A stretch of 64,000 bases of DNA from Serripes groenlandicus (Eukaryota; Mollusca; Bivalvia; Cardiida; Cardiidae): the NCBI GenBank assembly GCA_031761405.1, contig JASEVX010000003.1, positions 115,075,831 through 115,139,830 of the forward strand, written 5' to 3'. Each line of letters opens with the position of its first letter. Within the stretch, counting starts at the first letter, position 1. The position numbers were made by a program, and so were the translations under genes. Below, piece after piece: positions 56,211 through 64,000 of the stretch. The notes under the pieces are model-generated. The model saw only the letters and a program-made list of their open reading frames with translations, was not told the DNA's origin and did not search any database.

Positions 56211-57511
56211 TTGTTGTAAAAAATGTTTAATTAAAGATGGGCAAATGTGTATAATTTGTTACATATGATCATATCCGGGGTTTTCTTTGTAAATATATAA
56301 TGTGTTTGATTGCTTTTATCAGTGATATAGATTAAACCAAAAATCGAGATCATGCTGAAATGGAATCTCTTTGTAAAGTGTTTTAACGACTTTCCTCTTT
56401 ATATCATATCTATTGATATCAATAACGAGAATTGATGGATTGATTTTCCGACAAGTAAATGTCTTTTGACGCATCTGCATCGGACGAAATTTGAAAACAT
56501 TGCAAGAATAGAATAGGTTGCTAGTAACTAGCCATAGGTTTTGCTTCAATTATATCCTCTCCTTTACAATCGATTGAAGGGTCATGGGTTCTAGTTATTG
56601 TTTGGCCTCTTCATTTTCTACTTTGTAACTTTCAACAGTTTTCCATGTGCCATACTACGAGGCAAATTATCCATGCAACATTTTATTATGTAGGGTACTT
56701 GGAAGGAGCAGAACAATTTAAATAACAAATAAACAATAAGTATATATATATATATATACAACACTTTTAATCTTAATTTGTTTCTAGTAATTATATATAT
56801 ATATATACACAACAATAATACTAATCTATAACAAATAAGTTAAATGGTTTTTTCTTGCTGTGTAAACAGTAAAAAGCAACATATATTGAAAACATTGTGG
56901 GAAAAGGAGAATTTGCTTATTTAAACAATTTCTTAATTCCCATAACCTTTCTTTACCGTCGTATAAACCAAATTTGTATTTGAAGGCTGTTATAAGTAAA
57001 AAACTTAAATGTTACCAATTTAATCACATATCTTATCATTATAATAGCCAAATAATTAACAAAAGTTACAATTAAAGTCCGCATCTGTTGTCGAAATATC
57101 CACAGGTGTATTAACACAAGATTTGTGAAACCAATTTGTGCATTTATCACATAAATACCCTTATTTTCAAGTTGAGAACAAATCACGGAACAACGATACC
57201 CAACATGTGTGATAACAAAAACACGTCATACACGCGACTACTGATGACGTCATTTTGACCTTTATCTTTATTATGTTTATTGTTAAGTTGTTAAATTTTA
57301 CACATTGAAAAATGCAATAATACGTTATTTTGAATAAATAACGAGTCTTAATTGTTTAAAACATTGTTGTTTTTTTTCTTCTTATTCAAAAATGATGAGG
57401 ACTACTTTTGTATGCGGTGAATCACAAGTTCTTATGAAGAATATGTTATTCGGTCTTTGTTTCGATGTTGTCAATATTTTTCATTAAAACACACTGTTTA
57501 GGTGATAAAAA
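56211..57511. other. Mostly unassigned; family A traces and (TA)n
   Basis: Family A traces are CATCTGCATCGGACG..GAAAACATTGCAAG at about 56465 and GAAAACATTGTGGGAAAAGG at about 56888. (TA)n runs lie at about 56741 and 56793. No gene. Confidence 0.45.
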
Positions 57512-57665
57512 GAATCCATCACTCGTTTTCTTTGGAGATCAAGATTTCTTAAATTCGTCTCGAAAAAGAGAGTTATTAACCTCGCCAAGAGGCTCGGTTA
57601 ATAACCGTCTTTTTCTAGACTCATTTAAGAAATCTTGATCTCCAAAGAAAACTCATGATGGATCC
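57512..57665. mobile_element. Palindromic MITE, about 154 bp
   Basis: The left GTTTTCTTTGGAGATCAAGA and right TCTTGATCTCCAAAGAAAAC are exact complements. The pairing continues inward (TTTCTTAAAT, AAAAAGA, GTTATTAACC) to a centre near 57590 and outward through GATCCATC. No target duplication identified. Confidence 0.8.
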
Positions 57666-57726
57666 TATATATATCACATTGTACCATGACGGTATCGACA
57701 CATCCCGGCAAGTTACAAATACATAA

Positions 57727-58672
57727 ATGTATATGATAATTTGGGGTCATCACCCCGCACCCGATGTCGAATCCATACACTCAAAGTTTTGTAGAAAACT
57801 TCTGTGTGTACGTCGCTCTTCCAATCTAGACAGTCTATACGGAGAATTGGGAAGAATCCCTATGTCCATACATAGACAATTTATAACTATCAAATATTGG
57901 ATAAAGATACTCAATCAAAATGAAAATTCAATTTTATTCAAAAGCTACATGGTTATGAAATTAGGTTTAGAAAACGATTTGTATTGCACAAAAAATAATT
58001 GGGCATTTAACATTATTAAACAAATTTTCGATGAATGTGATCTTGCTTATATCTGGCATAACCAGTTTAATGTAACAGTTAATTATGAAATGATCAAACA
58101 GCGAATTTTAGATATTTACTATCAACATTGGTACTCCTGTATCAATAACTCGAATCGTTTAGAAACGTATTGCTTATTTAAACACGACTTCAAATTCGAA
58201 AGTTACCTAGACAACATTACAGACTCTTATTTTAGAAAAGCATTCACCCAATTTAGAATATCCTCTCATGAATTAGCAATAGAACGAGGTCGTCACCTAC
58301 ATTTACCGCGAAATAATAGAATTTGTCCAAATTGCTCAAATAACCAAATTGAAAATGAATATCATTTCCTACTAATTTGTTCAAAATATTCGGATCTTAG
58401 AACTAAATATATTAAACGATATTACTATACTTGGCCATCGTTACGAAAATTCACAAACTTACTCTCCAATAAGTCTATTAGTATTGCTAAAAATATGTCA
58501 AAATTTATTTACTATGCTAATTTGAAAAGAGTCCAGTTTTCCCCATAATGTTCTACGTTGTTGAATATTTGTATGTTCTTCTGTAAAAAGAATCCATGTC
58601 TTTATTTGTATGTTATGCTATAAGCATATTGTTTGTTTAACGCAATAAAATATTTGTATTGTATTGTATTGA
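57727..58672 (+). pseudogene. LINE 3' portion, open C-terminal frame
   Basis: A 273-codon open frame covers the thumb-to-C-terminus of a LINE RT protein: the HPAPDVESIHSKFCRKLL stretch, the conserved YGELGRIPMS segment, an RGRHLHLPRNNRIC run and the zinc motif CPNCSNNQIENEYHFLLIC (about residues 212-230). The RT catalytic core is missing, so it is 5' truncated. After the stop at 58548 comes a short 3' UTR, AATAAAATATTTG and a (TATTG) tail to 58672. It belongs to the same group as 7574-9210 but is much better preserved. Confidence 0.85.
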
Positions 58673-59020
58673 TAGGTTTATTGGGAAAAGGGGTTACATT
58701 TATAATTTGTTTGGAATGACACTCGTACACAATGGTAATTAACAGTGTATGGTCACGCATCCTTAATTGATTTGGCAAGCTTAAACACCCTTTAAAGGAA
58801 ACAGCGGCCAGCTTAGGTTTATACTGTAGAGTAAAATGCGGACGGCACAGGTATTGGTTTTCTCTGGAGCATTTAATCCTTTTATAATGCAAATGAATTC
58901 AAAAGCCTCTGAAGTCTGAAGCATGTTTCTTTTAAAGTGCTCATATAACTATTAGTACTGCCGTTTTACAAAATATTTTCTACATGATTTCAATTACTCT
59001 TTCATTTGGATAGATGTTTC
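58673..59020. other. Unassigned stretch
   Basis: No supported feature. Confidence 0.4.
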
Positions 59021-59026
59021 TTTTTT

Positions 59027-59810
59027 AGCTCACCTGAGCACGAAGTGCTGAAAGTTAGTTATTGTGATCTCCTTTTGTCCGGCGTCTGTCGTCCGTCAAC
59101 ATCTTCTCCTCAGTAACGAGTGGGTCAATTGGGATGAAACTTCACAGAAAGCATCCTCTCATTGACCTCACCAGAATTCCTTCAAATGTTTGTGATTCAT
59201 GCAGAATTATGGTTTCCATGGCAACGAAAATAAAATAACTTTAAAATTCTTCTTCTTCCAAACTGGTTGGCAGATTTTTCAAATTATTTTAAAGAAGTGT
59301 TCCTTGGCCGCCAGGGAGCGGGGCTTTTTTGCCTTATATATGGCTATAGTGTAAACTCAAAAAAATCTTCTCCTCCAAAAGTGTCCGGCCGATTTTCAAA
59401 TAATTTTGTAGAAATGTTTCTAGGGTGACCCTCTATCAGATTCCTTCCAGCCAAGTTGATTGGTCGAAAAACATGGCCGCCAGCGGGCGGGGCTTTTTTG
59501 CCTAATATGGCTCTAGTAAAAACTTGAAAAATCTTCTACTCCGAAAGTGTTTGGCCAATTTTCAATTCTTTTTGTAGAAATGTTCATTGGAAGACCATCT
59601 ATCAGATTCTTCCAAGCCATGTTGATTGGTCGAAAAACATGGCCGCCAGGAGGCAGGGCTATTTGGCCTTATATGGCTATAGTGAAAACTTGAAAAATCT
59701 CTTGTTAAGCAGGAAGCTTTTGAGTAAGATTTTAGAAAACCCTTGGTCAATTGTGATTTTTTTGTAACAAAAATTGGTAAATACTTAGATGAGTGAGTCG
59801 GGGCCATAAT
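59027..59810 (+). repeat. Interspersed repeat beginning TTAGCTCACCTGAGCACGAA, with internal 167-bp repeats
   Basis: The opening AGCTCACCTGAGCACGAAGT and GTCCGGCGTCTGTCGTCCG are wording I associate with a repeat widespread in molluscs. Inside, GGCCGCCAG..GGGGCT and TTGATTGGTCGAAAAACATG recur with starts at 59306, 59475 and 59641. Confidence 0.7.
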
Positions 59811-60310
59811 GGTTATTCATTTGTTTTACATGTCTTTTGAAACTTGGAAATTAAATATAATATTCACATGTATGTCTCATGATATTTTTATAGACAACTA
59901 AAATGGCATTTAATTTTAACGGATGCGTCATTTATTCTTTTACCCGAAGTTGTAATATTTATAAACAATGCATAGTTTATAAATCACACATCTATGCAAA
60001 GGCAAATGTTTGAACATTTTTATGTACCCAAACCAATTCAGTGCCTTCAGCGCTTTGATTCTCTTAGCTCTAAGTGTTGATAATGCGAAGGTTTATTGTA
60101 TCTATTGTTAAGTAATAACGAAACGTTATTTAAGCAAGTTATTTGCTTTCGTTTTTATCGCAATCGTTTGCAATGATACATTTAAATGTGTCCGTCGTGT
60201 TACATAACGTTTTCTCTAAACGTTAATAGCTTGACCTCGTGTTTCAAAACAGTCGATGGCGCAATTATTGAATAGACAATTCCACATCGTTGGCGCAATT
60301 GCATACTAGA
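59811..60310. other. Unassigned stretch
   Basis: TTCAGCGCTTTGATTCTC at about 60048 is the reverse of the AATCAAAGCGC motif at 2628 and 5792. Otherwise nothing. Confidence 0.4.
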
Positions 60311-60655
60311 CAGGGGCGTAGCTTTGTAATAATCATGTGTAGGCCGTCTCGTGAGAAAAATCAACATTGTGGACGCTGCGTAAAGTATCCACCCGGATCA
60401 GCCTAAGCATGCCACACAGGCCTACCCGGATAGACACTTTTCGCCTCCTGTGGATTTTCTGTTTCAGGAATAATTACTCTATACATCTATCCCCCTAAGA
60501 CGGAATGTGTCGGCCGGATCAGTCTGCGCGGACAGCGCAGGCTGATCTGGTCGATACATTACGCAGATGTCTATCGCCGCAGCTGCATTTTGGGGCATTT
60601 TGAGAAAAAATGTGTAGGCACGTGCCTGCAGTGCCTAAAGGGAGCTACGCCCCTG
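60311..60655 (+). mobile_element. Composite family D element carrying family C, copy 2
   Basis: CAGGGGCGTAGCTTTGTAAT to GGAGCTACGCCCCTG. Family C lies at about 60346-60567 and lacks its second outer end, exactly as in the inverted copy at 29998-30345. Confidence 0.8.
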
Positions 60656-60754
60656 TTGACATATTCACACCATTCAGAAATTCGCATATTTCGCATATAT
60701 TTCGTTGGCGGAAACGTTTCAACTGTTTTCAATAATGTTCATAGGCTTTTTACA

Positions 60755-60892
60755 GAACTTGTTCTCGGAACTTGTTCTCGGAACTTGTTCTCGGAACTTG
60801 TTCTCGGAACTTGTTCTCGGAACTTGTTCTCGGAACTTGTTCTCGGAACTTGTTCTCGGAACTTGTTCTCGGAACTTGTTCTCAGAACTTAT
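60755..60892 (+). repeat. 13-bp tandem repeat, about 10 copies
   Basis: GAACTTGTTCTCG repeated almost without change; the last unit has CAG. It makes open frames with a 13-residue period. Confidence 0.95.
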
Positions 60893-61065
60893 TTGTTGAC
60901 ATGTTCACGTATCTCAAAAACATTTCGTCCACTAATAAATCTAAATGTGTTCATCGTTTTACATTACCTTTTACTCTAAACTTACACACGGTGGCATATT
61001 CTCCTTTTTCAGGTATTCTCAAATTTCGCCGTCGAAAATGATTTCTCATACACATTTCAATATGT

Positions 61066-61262
61066 TTTTATGCCCCCGGAATCACCGATTCGGTGGGCAT
61101 CTAGTTTTTGGCCTGTCTGTCTGTCTGTCTCTTTGTCTGTCTGTCGAAAAGAAACTTTAACCTTGACCACTACTTTTAAACCATAACAGGTACGGCTACC
61201 ATATTTCACATGTGTATTCCTTGTGACATGACCTTTCTGTCAGTATCAAAATGTTTGACCTT
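61066..61262 (+). repeat. Interspersed repeat with GTCTGTCTGTC run
   Basis: TATGCCCCCGGAATCACCGA and ATTCGGTGGGCAT are imperfect inverted parts, followed by (GTCT)n and TTCACATGTGTATTCCTTGT, which matches the reverse of AAGGAATACACATGTGAAAT at 33060. Confidence 0.65.
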
Positions 61263-61346
61263 GTTTTCAATATGTTTTCTCATACATATTTCAAAATGCT
61301 TTCTCCTACACATTTCAATATGTTTGTTTATCGTTTTTTCTTTCAG

Positions 61347-61556
61347 GAACATCTGCTGACTCTCGGTTCATCATGTCATCGAATTACGCCACGTGGACAC
61401 AGGCCGACATGTTTTGTCGAAGTAGTAGAAGCGCCCTCGCCATTCTAGACGTCCCCGACCTACAGAGGATCTTTGATACCGACATCAATCCCAACCCAGG
61501 GGAAAAGCTGTGGGTCGGGCGGTACCTGGGATACACCATGACCGTCAGTATAGAGG
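61347..61556 (+). CDS. Candidate second coding exon, C-type-lectin-like
   Basis: The exon follows a strong acceptor (TTTTTTCTTTCAG) and ends at GAGG|GTACGT; both boundaries are phase 1, and the 210 bp are open throughout. The encoded segment has the opening of a C-type-lectin-like fold: NYATWTQADMFCRSSRSALA (a W..A..FC....S.LA pattern), DVPDLQRIF, and LWVGRYLGYT in place of the usual W.G. The first domain cysteine is present; later cysteines and any sugar or calcium site would lie on downstream exons outside the window. With the signal-peptide exon at 24167 it would form the start of a secreted or cell-surface lectin-like protein. Codon use is richer in G/C than the surrounding DNA. The fold assignment is from pattern, not a search. 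Confidence 0.55.
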
Positions 61557-61655
61557 GTACGTGTTATAGATATTCGAGTCGTGTGTGTCAGTCGGGTGTT
61601 TATGACTCGGGTCTGATGATTCGGAGCCTTATTACTCACCCGTCTCGGCATCATT

Positions 61656-61853
61656 TAACCCTTTTCCTCATATAGACGGTTTCTGACGCCTCTGCAGCAG
61701 ACGGCTTTTTGAAACGAGCAATTTCTTCATTTGCCACAATGTTTTCCACTTTTAATCATAGGTTATCCATTCAATTATAGAGATTTTCTATGTTTTGACA
61801 AAATATGTTCAAAGACGTCTGCTGCAGAAATGTGTTATCAGGCAAAGAGTTAA
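61656..61853 (+). mobile_element. Family A MITE, first of a tandem pair
   Basis: Starts 100 bp after the candidate exon. TTAACCCTTTTCCTCATATA, left hairpin arm deleted, GTCTGCTGCAGAAATGTG, then TTAA shared with the next copy. Confidence 0.75.
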
Positions 61854-62018
61854 CCCTTTCTGATTCATTGGGAGCAGGCGAATATTGAAAACAGTATGAC
61901 AAAAGGAGTAATTGCTCAAAATAAGCAATATTTTCCCTTTCTTACACTGATTCTTTTTTTTTTTTAAATGTTTTCGAAGTCGCCTGCTCCATGTTTGTTG
62001 CATGTGCGAAAGGGGCGT
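61850..62018 (+). mobile_element. Family A MITE, second of a tandem pair
   Basis: TTAACCCTTTCTGATTCATT, hairpin GCTCAAAATAAGC, GTCGCCTGCTCCATGTTTG; decayed right end. Shares TTAA 61850-61853. Confidence 0.6.
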
Positions 62019-62210
62019 TCAAGTTATATTGGCGTATCACAAGAGGGACAATAATTCATTTTTTTCTTTCCGTCGGAAAATGCTTTTAGATCTAAATAAC
62101 TTATATACGGTCATCTAGTTCTGAGGTGAGCTTGTTTTCAGCGGCAACTAGACCCATATCTTCTGTTCATTTATTAGAGAAATTTGAAAAACAATATCCA
62201 TTTCTGTATC

Positions 62211-62314
<104 letters not shown>

Positions 62315-62377
62315 CGTGAATATCAACCATGAGCTGTATATTATTAAGTGTAGACAATGTTTTCTTCCGTTTTATTC

Positions 62378-62530
62378 TTATCTGCAACAGACGACTTTGA
62401 TTATGTATTGTCAAAAAATAGAAAATCTCTATAATTGAATGGATAATCTATGACTAAAAGTGGAAAACATTGTTGCAAAAGGAGAAATTTCTTCTTTTTG
62501 TAACTATGTTTTCAAAAAGCCGTCTGCTTT
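62378..62530 (-). mobile_element. Family A MITE, both tips missing
   Basis: TCTGCAACAGACGACTTTGA, CTATAATTGAATGGATAATC, GTTGCAAAAGGAGAAATTTC and AAAAAGCCGTCTGC. Confidence 0.65.
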
Positions 62531-62589
62531 TTTCTTCTGTTTTATTCTTATTTTCACTTGTATCTATTGCTTATGGTCAATGACATGCT

Positions 62590-62818
62590 TTAAACCCTTT
62601 CCCACATATGTAATCTGCAGCAGACGACTTTGAAAACATCTACTCAAAAATGTGGAAAATCTCTAAAATTGTAGGTATAATTAATGAAAAAAGTTGAAAA
62701 AAATGGTGGTAAACGGAGAAATTGATCTTTTTTAGCAATTTCTCCTTTTGTCACGATGTTTTCAAAAGTCGTCTGCTGCAGATTTGTCTTAAAGTGTCTA
62801 TAGGTGGAAAAGGGTTAA
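62590..62818 (-). mobile_element. Family A MITE, full length
   Basis: TTAAACCCTTTCCCACATAT to GTGGAAAAGGGTTAA, with an imperfect hairpin (GGAGAAATTGATC, TAGCAATTTCTCC). Confidence 0.8.
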
Positions 62819-63563
62819 AATTGAGTTGAATTGAGCAGAGTCATACATATGCAACGTTTGGGTTTCCTGTTCGGAAATAGTACTAACAAGAAAGACCAAT
62901 TCGACTGTTTATGCAAATAAGAAGGGAGATATAGTTAACTAGTGGACTATTTTCGTAAAATATGTTTTATTTCCGGTCCGAAGTCATTCCGAATGAATGT
63001 TATTCGCGTGGGCTGTCTCGGATGTCATCGATATGGACTTGACGGAACTATTTTCAAACATTTCACATACAAGAAGCCGATTTACCCCCTCTATTTTTAC
63101 ATGTACATGTATTCGTGAATAATAGCCGGGGTCTGAATTCGCTTAAGGGCTCTGGCCGAGGTGATCCGATTTAGTTGTTAGGAATTTCCTACATACAGAA
63201 ACATGAGAAATTTCAAATTTTGCTGCTACTACATATTTTGTTATAAGTGGGAAAGGTAAAGGACGCATGTGCGTGTCCAGCGACTTACGTGTCTTAATAC
63301 ATCTGCGTAAAGTGAAGACTAAGGCGATCATGCGCACCATAGCTGTCTCAGCAGAGCTTTAACAGCAATTCTAGTCATTTAGTCATAGATGCATCTTTTA
63401 ACAAAAGCACTTGAGCCGTATAGCATCGTGAATTTATGTCCGCTATCAAGATGTCCTCATTGAAAAATAGCCATTTGGCTAAATGAGTCACCATCTATAA
63501 ATAAAGTATCATTATTATCATTGTTATCATTATTATTAATGTTACCTCAATTTATCTTTATAT
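62819..63563. other. Unassigned stretch
   Basis: A possible family A tip (TTATAAGTGGGAAAGG) lies at about 63241. No gene. Confidence 0.35.
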
Positions 63564-63684
63564 CAGACGTCCCACGAGATAACCAACATTATGGTATGTG
63601 TAATGTATCGACCCGGATCAGCCTGCGCAATCCGCGCAGACTAATCCGGGCCGACTCATTCCGTCTCAGGGGGATAGAGGAATA
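63564..63684 (-). mobile_element. Family C MITE, one end
   Basis: CAGACGTCCCACGAGATAAC, GATCAGCCTGCGCAATCC and CATTCCGTCTCAGGGGGATA; the other half is absent. Confidence 0.65.
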
Positions 63685-64000
63685 CATGTTTATGTTTTAT
63701 TCAAAATATCACCAGAAGGTCATAGACCCATATGGTTAGTAAAGCATACAAAAGTGAAACATACAACAACATAATGGTATATACAATTCATTACATATAC
63801 ACGCTTGTTTAGATGTACCTAACTACATACATATAAACATGCTTGTATGTAAGCAAGACACGAGATGCAAACTGAATTTACTATAAAAAAGCAAATATAG
63901 AGAAATACAGAGATATAATACCCATTTAGACCAATCTTGTCCGAAACGAAAAGACAAGTTTGTCATTAGGTGTTGTTATACATGTAATGCTAAATTATGA
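63685..64000. other. Unassigned AT-rich stretch at the window edge
   Basis: No supported feature. Confidence 0.4.

Noticed and set aside
60590..60979. Open frame with a 13-residue period
   Set aside because: Explained by the 13-bp tandem repeat.

Overview
This looks like non-coding eukaryotic DNA from an animal genome, most likely a bivalve mollusc. The evidence is AT-rich sequence, GT..AG splice signals, tRNA-derived SINE fragments with a mollusc-type tail, LINE remnants with 3' microsatellite tails, and several MITE families resembling those common in bivalves. The species is an inference. There is no prokaryotic gene organisation, and a 200-base run of N (5086-5285) marks an assembly gap.

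Layout. 1-9.9 kb is a mosaic of MITE fragments, a degenerate LINE split in two by a 1.8 kb insert (5.5-9.2 kb), and a minisatellite built from a MITE core hairpin (6.0-6.55 kb). 10.05-18.57 kb is one tandem array of a 63-bp unit (about 135 copies). 21.37-22.55 kb is a 26-bp array (about 45 copies). At 24.17 kb lies a candidate first coding exon (signal peptide, GTAAGT donor), and at 61.35-61.56 kb a candidate second exon (C-type-lectin-like, phase 1 on both sides). If they belong together, the roughly 37 kb between them is one intron. That interval holds dozens of MITEs, a 33/66-bp array (42.8-44.9 kb), a 43/44-bp array (45.6-46.5 kb), a nearly intact but broken minus-strand LINE (48.3-51.95 kb), a second LINE 3' end (57.7-58.7 kb) and several SINEs.

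The dominant element is a roughly 200-230 bp MITE, called family A here. Its ends read TTAACCCTTTCCC and its centre is a hairpin. About fifty complete or partial copies occur in the window. The TTAA ends suggest a piggyBac-type origin. The most interesting signals are: (1) substitutions in the family A hairpin that appear in matched form on both arms, (2) the 63-bp array, whose unit contains a family-A-end-like and splice-acceptor-like stretch and which carries a block duplicated in register at 38, then 32, then 31 units, (3) nested insertions with readable target-site duplications, and (4) the probable lectin-like gene with a giant repeat-filled intron. Apart from the two candidate exons and dead LINE reading frames, I see no convincing protein-coding genes. 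The long open frames elsewhere follow from tandem repeats.
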